Numbered from the stretch's first letter, positions 13,501 to 28,500 are shown. The stretch: 64,000 nucleotides of DNA from Lanius collurio (GCA_020086605.1 JACBWW010000085.1:726230-790229), one strand, 5' to 3'. Notes: generated by a model from the letters alone, not told the origin. Made by a program: numbers and translations.

Positions 13501-16500
13501 GGAGGTCCATTGCCCTCCATCCTGCATCCAAAGATCCATTTTTCCTGTGCACATTTCCCAGTCTGCAGCAGATACTCACATGAGATGTGGGAAGTTTCTT
13601 GGGACACAGGAGTTAACTGGCTGGTTTTCCAGCTTCCCTGCCCACCTCCCCATTCTTACTGACTTTTGCAACTTTCTCAGAAATTCGTCTTTTGTTTCAC
13701 AGCTGTAATTACTTGATGTGAGCTCAAAGGTGATGTGGAGTGGGCTGTTAGGGGATTTTTAGTTGGTCATTTTTAAATTCATGAATAGTTTAGTGGGTCT
13801 TATGACTAAGAGTAACAACATTTCTTGACGCAGTTCAGAAATGGCTGTTCCTTAAACCTTTGCACGTTGCCTGATTCTTGTTACATTTGACTGAAGTACT
13901 TTTTAAAGCTGTTTAAACAGTGCATGTCTTTTATGGTTTATTTATGCCATTGCTTGTGAGGACAGCATTTTGCATAAATCCATTGTGCCATAGCTGCTTT
14001 TCTTTGAAGGATGGGTGGGAATTCAAACAAGTAGCAGCTGTGGAAAAATCCTGGGCTTTGCTGTCGAGGTTCTGCATCTGATACTGAGGGTTTCTGATCT
14101 GGCCCCTGAGTTTATGAAGTTGTGCCAAATTAATACTGTTGCCTGGAAAAATGATCTAATCAGGCAGGTTAATCAAGTAGAAATGTACAAATTCACAAAC
14201 CCACAATCATTTGTTTTTATTATTTTTAAGAAATAAGGAAATTAAATGCAAACAGTGCTCATTACTTAAGGTTGTGAATTTTAAATTCAAAAACGCTGTG
14301 CCATTCTGCAGCTGTGGTTTCCAGCACAGTGCAAGCATCATTCCAACAGACATATGGAATATTTTGCAACACAGTTACATTATTAGATAATGTGACATAC
14401 AGTATGTGTAATTCAGGATGAATATGAAACACTTCAAACTGACTTGGAAATCCTAATAGTTTATGATCCTTGACTTGTAACTTTGGGGTTTGTTTTCCAG
14501 CTTGCAGCTTTGCCTGTTGCATTCAGTTAAGGCTTGGACATGATTTCTGCTCTGTGCTTCTTGCACACGACAGTGGAGGGAGCTTTTCCTCCCTTCTTTT
14601 CACATCTGCCTTCAATAAGACCAGGATAGGATCACCCTGGAGGAATCTCTGTGGCCCATCTCTTGTGGGGGCTTTGCCATCACTGCCTGTGGAGGGAGGG
14701 CACGGTGGTGCAGCCGGCTGTGCCAAAGCCCAGGGAGCTGAGCCGGGGCACTGGTGCTGCTCGCTCTCCTGGGCTCACAGCACTTGCCCGGGAAATGCCC
14801 GTTCAAANNNNNNNNNNNNNNNNNNNNNNNNNNNNNNNNNNNNNNNNNNNNNNNNNNNNNNNNNNNNNNNNNNNNNNNNNNNNNNNNNNNNNNNNNNNNN
14901 NNNNNNNNNNNNNNNNNNNNNNNNNNNNNNNNNNNNNNNNNNNNNNNNNNNNNNNNNNNNNNNNNNNNNNNNNNNNNNNNNNNNNNNNNNNNNNNNNNNN
15001 NNNNNNNNNNNNNNNNNNNNNNNNNNNNNNNNNNNNNNNNNNNNNNNNNNNNNNNNNNNNNNNNNNNNNNNNNNNNNNNNNNNNNNNNNNNNNNNNNNNN
15101 NNNNNNNNNNNNNNNNNNNNNNNNNNNNNNNNNNNNNNNNNNNNNNNNNNNNNNNNNNNNNNNNNNNNNNNNNNNNNNNNNNNNNNNNNNNNNNNNNNNN
15201 NNNNNGGCCGGGCAGGCGGGCAGGGCCACTCCTCACGGCTCGGGGGCTCTCTCAGGGCACGCCGCCCCTCCATGCACGGGAGCGCCGTGAAGGGAGCGCG
15301 GTGCCCCGGTGAGGGCACCATGAGCAGAGCTTTCCCTGCCTCCTTCGCCGGGAAGTGCCCTCACTGCCAGACTCCCTAGCGGCGTCAAGTCTTGCAGGAC
15401 GTTTAAACCCTAAACCTTCAGTGTGGGGTGTGTGCCCCCCCCGGGAGGGACAGACGGAGCCGGCCCAGGGCTGAGGGGAGGGGGCCGGGGCAGCAAGATG
15501 GCACCAGAGGGAGCTGGGGACAGACTGGTGGCCCCTGTGAGGAGTGAGTGGGAAGATGGAACCAGGCAGTTCCCAGTGGCAGAAGAACCGATAGATAATG
15601 GGCATAAAGTGGAGAGAAGAGAGGCTGGGGCTGTATTGAAAGAAAAGCGCTCCCTCATGCTGTGGAGCAGGCTGTCCAGAGAGGTGTGTCCTCCATCCTT
15701 GGGGGTTTATGAGACCAGGCTGGATAAAGTCCCGAGTAACCAGGACTGAGTTCAGAGCAGACCGAGCTTTGAGCAGGTCAGACCAGAGATCTCCTGAGGT
15801 CTCTGCCCACCTGGGTTTTGCTATGTGGTAGGTGAGAGCCTTGATTCCCACTGGAAAGGTAAGTTCCCAACACTGGTGGTTGCAGATGGCAGCCTGGAAG
15901 CGCAGAACTTACCCTGGGTGGATATAGAAATGTTAGATAAATAGTACAGAAAAATAAAAAGTACAACCAGACCACCTTTTCTGAACCCTTTCTTCACCCT
16001 ATTCTGTAATAGGTGAACAATTGGCTTTAGTATAGGGGGGTCTTGGCTTTCTGTCTGCAAAAGGAAGCAGGACTGACTTCACTGCAGGTGGGGAATGAAG
16101 ATCCTCAGCCCTGAGCCAAAACATCTCAGTAGCGACCAGCTACCACACACCAGTGTGTGCACACAGTGTGCTGCTCACAGGGGCAGCTGGGCTTGGCAGC
16201 TGAGCCCTTGTCTTTCCCTTGACAGAGTCCAGCTCTGTGCAGGGCATGGAAACTCCTTTCCAGGCTCCTGTCACCTCCTTTGGTGTCTCTCAGTCATTGC
16301 TCAGCTGCCCATTGGTGTTTTACTCATCCTGAGGCTTTCCAGGCTCATCTCCTGGCTCCCTTGCTCTGAATTTTGCTTGCAGGCACTGCTGTGTTCTGGG
16401 CTAGGCTGTGTGCATCCTGGGCTTGCTGTTTGGGCATTTGCTACTTTGCCAGAGCTTGGGAACCACCTTGTGCAAAGAGCGGGGTTTTTTTTTGTAAGTC

Positions 16501-19500
16501 AGCTTCTCCCCTTCCCACCTGTTGTAGGAACTTTTTTGGCTGGAAAAGATAGGGCAGAGTGAGGTGGGAAGAAAGAAAAAGTCATGAGGGCTCACACTTT
16601 TGCTGTGTGGGCAGACTCGATGTTGTTGGATCTATAGAAGGATTTCTGTGGATGTAAATGCCTCTTCTGTGGTGTCTGGGTCGTGGAGAGAGGGAGAGAA
16701 CAGAACATCATGGGCAGAAGTCTGGAAGGGAACAGTGAGAAGCCTGCTCCCCACACCAGGCTTCTGAGGAGCTGCCGTGGTGGAGCTGCAGCTGGAGCAG
16801 GGAGCAGTAGGAGGGACAGGAGCTGCTTCCCTCTCCGTGCAGGGTCCGGCCCCATCCCCAGTGTGGGAGTTACTGACCCCCTGTGAACCTGCCACGCTCA
16901 TATCCCAAAATAGTCTCATCTAGCTGGAAGAGATGGAGGTAAAAGCAAGCCACCAGAACAGGGAGATGGTGAGTGGTGGGGTAGGGAAAGGGGAAGAAGA
17001 ATCCACCATGGCCATGCCCTGCTGGAGGGACAGCCTGGACATGTCACCTGTCCTACAGAGTGGGTGTGAGACTGCTTGGCCAGTGCTTGTGCTGTGCCTA
17101 AGTGCACTTGGCTGTAATTTCCTGGCAGAGTCATCTTCCCTTCTTGTGCTGCAGTGAAACAACTCAGCTCTTTTCTTTCCTCCCTGTGCCTTCCCCTCTG
17201 AGGCTGGATTAAATCCCTGGCCTACCCTGGTTGCTTCTGCACATCTCTTCTGCTTTTTCCACTCAATGGCTCTCTTGTTCCCTTGTCAGTCTGTTTGCTC
17301 CTCATATATTTTAGGAATTTTTTATTTATCTTTCCTTTCCTGCTATTTTTGCTTTGCCTGCTGCTGCGCTGCTATTCCTCTGTGACCCAATCTGGCTGTT
17401 TGCACCCTCTCTTTTACAGATGTCTGCATTGTTCCAATCTTCCTCTGCTATTTCTATCTCATTGGGAACCTCTGCATTCATGGTCTCTGCAGGCATGGTT
17501 TGCTGCCCTCTCCCAAAATTTCTCAGTATTTAAGGGATACAGGAAGGTGTTGTTTTCTCTCCTGTGCTTCTCTGTGGGGCATGGATTGCATCCATCCTGA
17601 ACCTGTGGCTGTGGCCCCTGGATTAGTTCACATAACTACATTATAGTGCAGTAGTTGACATCCTAAACTGCAGGGTTTGGAAAGCTGATCAGCTCTCCTC
17701 CATAGTCACTTGCTGGAGGCAGCTGTTACTCACAGCCACCAGTGGTCACCCAAGGAGTGTTGGTGAAGGCAGCCTTGTGTGAGAGGTGACACCTCAGCTG
17801 CTGCCTGTGCTGGGCTCCCTGGGCTGCCCTGGAGCAACCAGCTCTGATGTGGGAGGCAAAGTCTGGGTGTGAGAGCAGGCCTGAGCTGTGGGGAGGACAA
17901 GGGACTGAGCTGGTAGGCGAGGCTGTGCTGGAATGTGCCCTTGCCTTTGGGTATGAGGGGCTGTGGTCAGAGGGGGCTGGCGGGGGAAGGCCCATCCTGG
18001 CCTTTTTTCTTCCTGGGAAGAAGGGAGCCATGGCACAAACTGAGACTCAGCTGAGATTCGTTGTTTGTTTGCTGCCTGCCTAAAGAGGAGACAGTGGTGT
18101 TTAGACTTTCCAGCTGGGAAAGCACTTTGAAGACTCCCTTGAGGAAAAACTGCATTTAGTTAGTTATTTTCAGCCTTTGGGGTTTATAGTCTATTGATGA
18201 TGTCTCTGGGACTCCCTTTATTTTTTTGGACCCATTCTTGAAGAGACACAGCTCTGTGGTGGTGAGGAGGGGATGTGCTCATGGGGACATGACTGCATGG
18301 CTCTGGGAGCTCCTTTTCTAGCGTTGGCTCAGGGTCCAAGACCAGAATTCCCACATGAGAGAGAAGAAAACAATGCAACCCACAGTGCTAATGTGTTAAA
18401 GAGGCTTGTCTGACTGCTACCAGCTTTAACTGGCAGGGAGGAGGAAGAGAAGAGGGTGATTTTGAAAAATACAGTCTATTTGATATGTTTTTCTAGAAGG
18501 TGTGGCTAGTTTGACATCTGGGTCACTGACTGTTCCTGTAGAAGAGGCTTTCCTGAGATGCCCATATGCCTGTGTGGTTTGCTCCAGACTTTGGGAAGTC
18601 CTCAAGGAAGGTGTTTGGGCTAGGCCTGTGCTCTCATTCTCCATGGAAATTCCAGTCATGTTTAGGGGAGTTACAAACACTGCACAAACAGTCTCCCTCC
18701 TGCTGCTCACATTCCACAGGACGTTCTTGGCAACCAGACAGGTCACTGAGTAAACCCAGGGGCAAGAGGGGGTCCAGGGCCCTGCGGGGGCAGGGACAGA
18801 GCTGAGGAGCAGCTCCTCTCACCTGAGCAGGTGTTTGCACTGTGCCAGGGCATGGGGCAGGGTGTGTTCACAGTGGGCTGTGTTCAGCACACATGTCCCA
18901 GGCTGGGGACACAGTTACACAATCACAGAGGGCAGGGATAGGTGGGATCTTGGGAAGGAATTGTTCCCTGGGAGGGTGGGCAGGCCCTGGCACAGGGTGC
19001 CCAGAGCAGCTGTGGCTGCCCCATGATCCCTGGCAGTGCCCAAGGCCAGGCTGGACAGGGCTTGGGATAATGGGAGGTGTCCCTGCCCATGGCAGGGGCT
19101 GGAACAAGGTGATCTTTAAGGTCCTTTCTAACCCCAGTCAGTCTGGGATTCTGGCTCTGTGATTGCAATATTCAGCCTGTTGGAGTTTGGTACCATTCTT
19201 TTCTGTAGCAAAGAGGAGCTTATGTACAAGAACATCTCCAGAGTAACCATAACTGGCTTGCAGAGCTTGAAGGTGAGCTGAGTTTTACAGCTGCCCATGA
19301 AGTTCACCTGGGAGTGTGTTGGTACCTGAGCTTTGCTCTCCCTGCTCACTGCTGCTCTTTCTTACAGTGCTCTGCCTCTTCAGACCAGCCCGGGGCAGAA
19401 TTTGGGTTGCTCTGGCAAATGTTAATATGACACTTGCCTCATTTCACCTTAGCAATGGCCTTTCAATACCAAAATACCAAATGTTAACAGATAGAGCAGG

Positions 19501-22500
19501 TAGTGCTCCCAGTCCATAGTAGTTCTAAGCCTGGGTGAGTCTTGGATCACTTCCCAGAGGAGTCTGGAGTTCTGCAGGCAGGCAGGAAGCAGCAGGACAG
19601 AAAGAAAGTGACTTGCCAGAGGCAACCAGTGGGTGAGTGGCACTGGGATAAAATGCAGGTCCCTGGGCTGGCAGCCCAGTCCCTGAGTGCTGGCATAACC
19701 CCTGGATTGCAGTTCTGTGCCCTGGGAAAGAAACCAGAAACAAATGCACAGGGAAATGGGCAGGGAAGGATTGCTAAAAGCTGAAAGTATCTTCAGTACA
19801 GCTGATGCAGTAACTTCAGGTGTGTCTGGTTAGTGATCTGGAACTTGGTGAGTGTTCCTCTTCCCAGGGGAGAAGCCCTGAGTCCGGGGGAGCAATGCTG
19901 ATTGATATTATAGGGAAGAGTCCCACTATTCCTGGGTTCTTTAAATAAAGCACCGTTAAAAGTGGGAATAATCAGGATGTGGTGCTTTTGGGAGCCTTGA
20001 TCTCCAGTGTCAGGCAGGCTGGCTGAACCAGGACAGCTTGCTGACAGTGGGGTTTACTCTGTTGTTTTTCCCTGGTGACACCTTTTTTGAGGACCATCAC
20101 AAGCAAGTTGCAGTTTGAAGCAGGCTGTGCTCCCAGGCTGTACTGTGACACCAGCCAGGGGGTGGGCAGGAAAACAACATGGAAAACCAGCTCCACAACA
20201 GCAAGCCAGTTCTACTGCTCCGTGTGTTCCATTGCTGGGGTGCTGCAGTTTGTTACTATGGCAATGCAGGGACATTTGATGGAGGCTGGAAGATCACTAA
20301 TGGTTGTTTGCTGGGAGATCCCATCCTTTCTCTCTCCATTTCCTGCTCCTCTATGCAGGCAGTTCTGTCCAAGAGGCACAGCTGGATTTTGTGCTGTTCC
20401 TCAAAAGCAGATCCCAGTGCTCAGCCTGCCAGCAGGTTAATCCTGCACAGCTCTCCAGTGACCTCCACGTTTTGGGAAGAAGCTTGAGAGCCCAGCACAC
20501 AGATCCTGTCTGTAAGCCCATACCAACCCTGACATCTTCCTTCTCTCGTGCCTTAAATCCCAGCAGGAGCAGCTGTCAGAGAACATTAATGCTCACTGTG
20601 ACCAGCCCCACAGACTGCCACCTCCTGGGCCACATCCCACAAAGTCCCAACTGATCTCAAGTAGCACAGCCTGATCTTTCTTTGTGTGTCTTGGCCTTTC
20701 TGTTGTGTTGAGCCCCTTTTCCTTGCTTGCAAGTAATTTTTGAAAATCACAAATACCAGCTCACAGGTGAGGATATATCCAGGTGTTTCAGAGCACCATC
20801 AGGCTGCAGGAGAAGCAAAATGTGGTCACTGGAATTTGTCAGACAATGTCAGCTCCACACAGCCTGATGAGCAGCTCAGGAGCAAATCCCAAAGAAGGCA
20901 GGGATTCACAGCACCTGCTGCAGTGTAACAGGGTGACAAATAACTGCTTTTAAGGGTAAATGTAATGCAAGAGGTGTCAAAATTATCTCCAGAAGACTTA
21001 CTTTTGAAAATTTGGTATAATATATATATACATTTAATATAAATACATCCTGAGTTTGCTTTCTTCTTGCCCATTTGTAGGTGCTCATATTTGCTTATTG
21101 TGTGTTCCTGGGTGCTGGGCTAGGACAGGACAGTTGGTGGGAGAGGGGTCAGTAATGTTCACCAGGGCTGAGTATGTTGTAGGCAGCAAACAGAACATTT
21201 TCCTTTCCAGTTTCTCAGCCAGATGCACTCAGACCCATTGCCTGGGCACAGGTGTACATCCACATGTGTGTCTCCACTGCAGTTACAGCAAGGGAAAAAA
21301 GAAAATGGCTTTTTTTTTTTTCCCCCCAAAATGGTATACGCAGTAAATATTTCAGAACCCCATAAATAAAAATGATTGATTTGATCTTTTAAAAACATAT
21401 TCCCCTTTGGGCTCTGACTAAGTGTGAGAAAGTTCAGCCTGAGAAGGAATTTATTTGGAAAAGCAATGAAAGGTTAGAAGCAGGGATGTGGGCTGGAATA
21501 TGCCTTGCAAATGTTAACTGTGGAGGCACTGTGCTAACGCCTTGCATGTGCAAAAACATTTGGAGGGTTGTGAATTTAAACCATGAAATTAATATTGTCA
21601 AAATTAAAGTTTTCTTGCCCACACCTTACTCATACAGGATACGGTGTTTGTAATGTTCCGACAGGGATGGGAAGATGTGGAGGTGGTTTGCTGGTGTTAA
21701 TTTATGGTTAAGGAAGAACCTTTAGCATCTCTGTTTCTTGATTAATTTAAATGTTCAGATTTGCAACCTAAATGTTTCCTTGAAGTAAACTTAACTTTTG
21801 GTTTCTTTTACTTTTCTGGGGGTACCAGAGCAAAGCCTGGGGTGTTGCATTGCTGTGCTTACTGACACCTCTCCCCGTGAGAAGTGTGATGTGGATGCTG
21901 TGTGTGCACACCCACGTGCAGCCACCACGCTGACCCATGAGTCATTTACAACTGCCTGATTCATTGTCCCAGTGCTCTTATTTAATAATTCTCCTGCTCC
22001 TTGGGGAGAGCTGGAAAAATGGATTTTATTTTCCTAAAGTGGTTGCATTTCAAGTAAGTAAAGTCTCTTTAGATTCCCCTTTGCCAAACAAGATGAGTAT
22101 GTTCATCTTCACATGGAAGTGACCAATGGGCTGAGACCAAGGATGATAAATTTCAGTGTGGGAGGAAGAATTAAGAAAATAATAAGAAATCTGAATAGCA
22201 AACCAACCCATGCACCTTCAGTATTTTAAATATTTAAATCTCAGTAGTTTCGCTCCTAAGGATCTTCATAACCAGAAAGGCAAAGGAATACAGGGATCAG
22301 CTTCCTGACACCTTTTCCTTTCAGCCTAAGCAGAAGGGTTGGCATACTTGATTACCTCGAGTGATTGTGGAGAGGAGGGTCCTGCATCCCCCTGGCTTAA
22401 TTTAATTTCATTTTGTTCGTTAAGAGGTTTTACGGAGTCAGGATCTCTTCTTCAGTGCTGCTCAGTCATTTAACTAGCACTTCTTTTTTCCACTTTGGAA

Positions 22501-25500
22501 ACCAGGCAGTGATAATCCATGTGAATTCCCATCTGGAAATCACAGTAAGAACAGAATTTCTAGTCCTAGACAAATGAGTAGGAAAAAGTCAGGATGAGGT
22601 TTGCTTTTCTTTTATGCAACTCTCAGTGCTATATCATTTAATCCAACCAGCTGTGAGACAGATGAGCGGTGTGTTCCCAGCCAAACCCTTTTGATTCCAG
22701 AAGGGGCTTTAAAAGAAAATGGCCTTTATTGTGTGTTATGCAGAACTCTACCGTGTGGGCTGAATGGAGTTTTTCACTTGAAATGCAGCTTCAGATGCCT
22801 ATTAACAGAAAAGAGAAATCTTCCTTCATTTCCAGGTTATGTAGGTTCAAGTACACCCATTTTCTTACTTGTGCAAGGTGAGGTAGTTCGTTGTCAGATT
22901 GCTGGGAGTAGCACCCTAAGATGCTCATTAGACCATTCTTTATCTTACTCTTATTTACACTTTGAATTCACAAAAAAAAGAGTCCAACCCTGTGCTGAAG
23001 TGACACCAGAATGAGGCAGGATAAGACACGATCTGCTTGTCATGGAGCCTCAATATCCTGCTTCGTGATGCTGATTTGGGGGATAATTGTAAAATATTAA
23101 TATTTTTGCTTTAAATGCCTGATACTTGCTGGCTGCACCTGTAGCAGCTCTTCTCAGGAGCTGGAATGGCTCTGGAATCCTTCATGTATAAGCTGAGCAG
23201 GAGCCTGTGGCTCCATGCCCTCTCACTGTCATTTGGCCCCTTGCCAGCTGGAAGGTGAGCCAGCACCTTGCACCAATTTTTGTGTCATTTTAGGGGATTT
23301 GACCCCTCTGTGTGAGGGTTTGGGATGATTCCTGGCTTGGCAGTTTGCATCCCAAGATTCCCCCTGTGTGAAGCATGGGAAGCACTGTGTTGATCCAGTG
23401 TGCTCCTCAATGTCTCCTGTGTTCCTGACAGAGGCCAAATATTTGTGGGAAGGAAGTAAATTATTGTGAAATGAGTGATCTTGGAATAGTTTGCCCACTG
23501 GGAAAATTTTTTCCTTACCTCTACTTAGGATCTGCCTTGTGTGTGAGGGTTTCTGTCCTTTCCAGAATTCTGGATTTTATTATTTAATCCTTACTAATGT
23601 AACTCTGGGTACTTTAATCCTCTTAAGGGTTTGCTGCTGACTTTGGGCTCAGTCCTGCTCCCTTTTCAAGGAATTTTGCCATTAGACACCTTTAAGTTGA
23701 GTTCTGATGTAAACTGAAGCTGATTTTACTGGCAACTCTGTCCCTGGCTCTGAAATGCAGCTCTGAAGCTGTAACCTGTGTGCAAGGCATAGTTCCAGTG
23801 GGGAAGAGAGGGATTTCTGTGGTCCTGTCTGCAGCCCTAATTCTGCCTCTCCTCACTGTCAGTCTGGAAGGAATCCTCAAAAGAAAGGCTCAGGTCAAAG
23901 GAATTGTCCGTGAGCCTGCGCGGGGAATGTCCTGCCAGCTTAGGAAGCCATAAATGTGTTCCTTTCCATCTAGGTGCCCCTCTGGCTGCGGAAAGGGAGA
24001 AGAAGCCTCTCTCCAGAGCTGTCTTTGTGCTGCCCTGGGTGGAATCCACAGAAACAAGTGAGGGTCCCAGATGTTTTGTTTTTTTTTCCCTGATGTGTTG
24101 TAAGGAAGCAGTAGCTGCACTCTGGGTCTTCTGGGGAGGCTGCTCAGGTAGAGTGTGCCCTGGACACAGCTTGGAAAGGTGTTTCTCAGTGGGGAGCATG
24201 CAGCATGTTCCTCAGAAAATGCCATCCTTTCCTGTTTCTTTGCATCAGGTGGATTAGTCCTGGTGAGTGGCTCTTCCTGAAGAGCATTGGTGTTGCTCAC
24301 AGTTCCTTTCAGTCAGGCAAATATCCCAGGAAAGCTGATGCTTTTTCCAGGTACTGCCACACAGCCCTTCCCCAGCTCCAGCCCCCTGGGTTTGTCACCA
24401 GCAGGACTTCAGCATCTGCCAGCAGATTTTCAGGGAACAAGGAGTGTAAAACTGAGGATCAGAGCATGTCGTGGACTGTCCTGTCATCCACTGGCCAAAG
24501 CTGGAGGGATGATGCTGATCCTTTGTGGGCACTTAAGCCCCACTCAGAAAGCTTTTTTGGGTGCAGAAACATCACAGCCTCAAATAGAAAGGTGACATAA
24601 ATGTACTGCAGCTGTAAGAAATCCACTCCCTCCTCTTTAAGAGCTGCTGCTGGACTTTATGTTTGGGAAACCCTGTTTGCCAAGGTGAAGAGGAATGTGG
24701 AGTTATCACAGAATGTATGATTTAGAATAGAACTTCTGATGTTGGGTGCTTCCTCTGCTATTCCCAAACCTCCTGGTGCAAAGGAGCCACCCTGACCATG
24801 GAACAGGACAAGCAGTGTTGTCCAGACTGCCCTCTTCTCATTTCCCTGCTTTTATCTTGACTGGGACCTGCAGCACTTCTGGATGTTAGGAATAATTCAG
24901 CAGGCTGTTGTAATCTCTTTACATTCAGCAGTTTGCCCTTCCACGTGTGGAGGCTGTCCCTGCTAGACAGCTGTTCCTGCAGTGCTCTGCAAGAGTGGGA
25001 TCAATAGGATTCAAGGGTATCTGCAGAGTGCCAGTTGCTGTGAGAGCTCCTCTGTCAAGTACCTTTTGTTGCTTCTGCCATTTGAAAGCTCAGTGTGAAT
25101 TCTGGGCCAGGGGAAAATTGTTCTTCACCTTGGATAAGTCCTTGAGGAGCTCCTGCAGCTGCTGTGGGGAGAGCCCATCATTTGGGACCCTTCATGGGCT
25201 ATGTTGTCAGCACTGCAGGGATGTCTGCTGCAGTTTTCAGTCCAGGTTTCTGGGAGGCTGTGCAGAGTTCTTGGAGCCCAGTGGAAACCAGTTTGTCCAC
25301 AGCTGTTGTGATATTCCTGAACTGAGGAGGGTGGGTTGAATGATATGTATTTTTAACTCTATTTTTAGTGATACAGAGCCCCTGACCTATCAACACATTT
25401 CTGATTGCTCTTGTTCCCTTCCTGGGTTTCTAAAGCAAAATCCACTGAGGCCAAGGCCCTAAGGAAAGAAGCATCTTGTTCTGGCTGCCACTGCTGGGCA

Positions 25501-28500
25501 TGTGTTCTCTGCCCCCTCTTTCCTGCCAAAATGAAATTTGTGCTTCTTTCTCGGTGAAATATTTGAAGCAAACCAACAAAAATTCACCAAATCTTGAATG
25601 CAGGATCTAGGAAGAGAGCTGAGCTCCACCCTGGGGCAGGGGGTTCAGCAGGTGCCAGTGAGTGCTGGACACATTACGGGAGCAGCCCCTGGAGATGGGA
25701 GAGAAGAGCAAGACATTCTCTCTCTTTTATTGGGGTCCATTTGCAACAAGAGGGGTCAACACTGCTTTCAGGCCCCTTGGAGTTATTTCTTGGGGTACTT
25801 GAAAAACCTGCCCATTTGCCATCTGAGTGTGTGAGCCCTTTATAGCTGAGGAGCTGCCTTGTGGCGAGGCTGTGCCTTGCTTTTTCTACTACTGGCAACA
25901 TGAGGTGCCCTGGTTTTGGCCTACGTGTTAAAGATTGTGAGCTGACTAAATCAGTACAGCTGGTACTCGCTAGACCTCTCTCTGGAATCTCTGCTCCCAT
26001 TGGAAAGGCTCCTGAGCATGAAGGAGAATGATCCTTGCTGGAGTTTGGGGTTTGACCAGATGTCTTTGGAGCATTTTGAAGGTCTGTGTTTGCAGCAGGG
26101 TGATTGCTCAGCTGGCAGCAAGGATGTGATTATCAGTAAGGGACAGCACTGATCCCCTGTGCTGCTGGGCTGAGGAGTGGCTTTCCCTGCCCTAATGGTG
26201 CCTGTTGGTGTGGTGGTGCTTTGGGTCGAGCCTCAGTGTCTCCCTTGTGACTGCAGAGAGTTTGAACCTGAGCAAAGTTGCCTAGGTAGTGTTGGTTTGG
26301 CTGCGTCTGGATCCATCTCTCGAGAGGTTTAGGGATGGGCTCAGTGTGGGCTTGCAGCCACACCTGAGCACTGGAGTCCCTTGCAGCTGTTCCCATGGCA
26401 GGCTCTGCTGTGCCCTGTGTTGGATATCGTGCCCCAGCTGGGTACCTTGGGGTGGGAGTTACAACCCACAGCAGGAAAACTGCACTGGAATAGGTTCCCT
26501 GTGGTCACAGCCTGACAGAGCTCAAGAGCCGTTTGTACAATGCTCTGAGGTGGCTGTGGTGTCTGATCCTTGTGGTCCCCTCCAGCCCAGGAGATTCTGT
26601 GATTCTGTGGTACTGCAGGACTGGTTCTGCTCAGGGAGTTTCTTGCTAAGAAAGCAGTTGCTGCTGGGGTCAGCACTGGCTGTGTTCAGAGTCTGTCAGC
26701 AGAGATGGCTTTATTGGGTGAGGAGGAGGAGCTCTGGCTCTTGGGAGCAGCCTGAAGAGGGACTGTTGTTCTGAGAAGTAAAGCCTGGCTGCACATGGGC
26801 TGCTCTCGGTGCTTTGTGAATTCTCTGTAAAACTCCTGTCTCTGAGGCTGGGCACTGTGTGCTGGGTGTTCTCTCCTACAGAGCCCAGGAGATCAGAGCC
26901 AAGCTGGACCAGCTGGAACAAATTCTTACTTCTCTGTAATCTCTGGAGATCCTTCTGCCTGCAGGAAGACAGTCCCCGTACAACACAAGCAAGCCCTGCT
27001 CTCTTGGGCTGTGCTGTTACACTTGTTACATGTTCCCATTTTCCCTACACTGCCCAGGGAAGGAGTGCCCACACCCAGCATGGGCTCTGCTGGGGACGTG
27101 AGGTCCCTGCTGCATGACAGGGACCACAGGCCACATGCCTGGCCCTGTGAAATGGTGTGTTAGTTCGTTTTCCTCTGTTCTAACAAGTCTCTGTATTTAC
27201 TGAGCTCTTTCCTTCCCATCTAAGGCCGTAAGAGTTTTTGTTCTCCAAATGTGAAGGTGCCTGGTCTTTGTGACTCCTTTAAAGTGCTGATCTTCAGTTG
27301 GTCCTGCACAGCTCATTGCACTTCAGAAAGGAGGTTGGTTCCTTGATTTAGGGACAGCCAGTAAGGTGGGACTGATTGCTGATGCCACATTATGAGTTTT
27401 CTCTGGTACTTGTTAATTGGCTGTGCTAATTGACTGTGGGGTTTTTACAACAGCTACACAGATACTCAGCAGTAATCATTAGATCCTGTTTGTTGTGGAG
27501 AGGGGCCCAGGGCAGGAGACCCTCAGCACCACTTTGTGACCACTGAAGGAGCCTGCACAAGATCCCATAATGAAAAAAAAACAGTTAAATGTGACTCCCC
27601 AGTGCTTTTCCTACTGGAATGTTCTCACTGGTGCGTTCTTCTGCTCCTCCTCCTCCCCCTTGAGCCATGCACTGTCTGTGCAGTGAGTCCCTTTCTCCTT
27701 GTTTGTCCAGCCTAGGCTTCTAAAAACCCCTTAACTCTAGTCTAGCATTGCTGTGCTCTGATGAAGATAGAAATATTTTTTAGTCACAGAGTTAAAGTTC
27801 CAGTGCCCAGCTGTTTAACACTTTCTAGATTTTGCATTTTTCTCTGCTAGATCATCATAGCTTCTACATTTACCCTGCCAAGCAGAATAAAGGGTGACAG
27901 TGATCCTTTATTTAGTGCTGAACCCCAGGTGCTGCTGGCCTGAGTGGTGAACCCAAGTGAGTGGTTACACTGTACCAATATAACCTAGATTATGGAATAA
28001 TTTTAAGAGTAAAGTGATGGAGCAGTAAAATAAAAGCTTACTTAATATGTGCACTGTGATGTGTTTGAACACAGCATGGAAGAGGTGAAAGGCTTTAACT
28101 TTGCTGATAGTGGGGATCCATGGATACAGCTACCCTGCTGCAGGGGAGCTTGTGGAATGGCAGGTCATCTGTGGAGCCCTGGTACTGCTGCCTGCTCTCC
28201 TCACTCCTGCTGGGCAGGAAAACACTGGTTGGTTTGGAGATCCTTTGTGGCTGTGCAAACTCGTGTGTTTGCCATGGCCTTTGATAGTTTGCCACTTTGC
28301 TGTGGGCTCATGGCACCAACGATCTGGGGCTGCTGGGGCCGTCTGACAGGTGGGGTGACTGCTCAGGGAGGTCAGTCTGTACCCCAGGCTGTGTCAGGCA
28401 GCAGAGGGGGAAATGCCCCACTAAGCTGACCAGGGAAATCCTCATCTCACACTGATGTCTCAGCTGAGCTAAAGACACTGATCCCCATTGAGAACAAACC

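Noticed and set aside
14470..15379. Open frames of up to 280 codons across the N run
   Set aside because: Unknown bases give no stops, so the frames are artefacts of the gap.
15252..15851. Minus-strand open frame of 199 codons
   Set aside because: It runs through an inverted reading of a CR1 fragment and the CpG-rich patch; no domain and no splice context.
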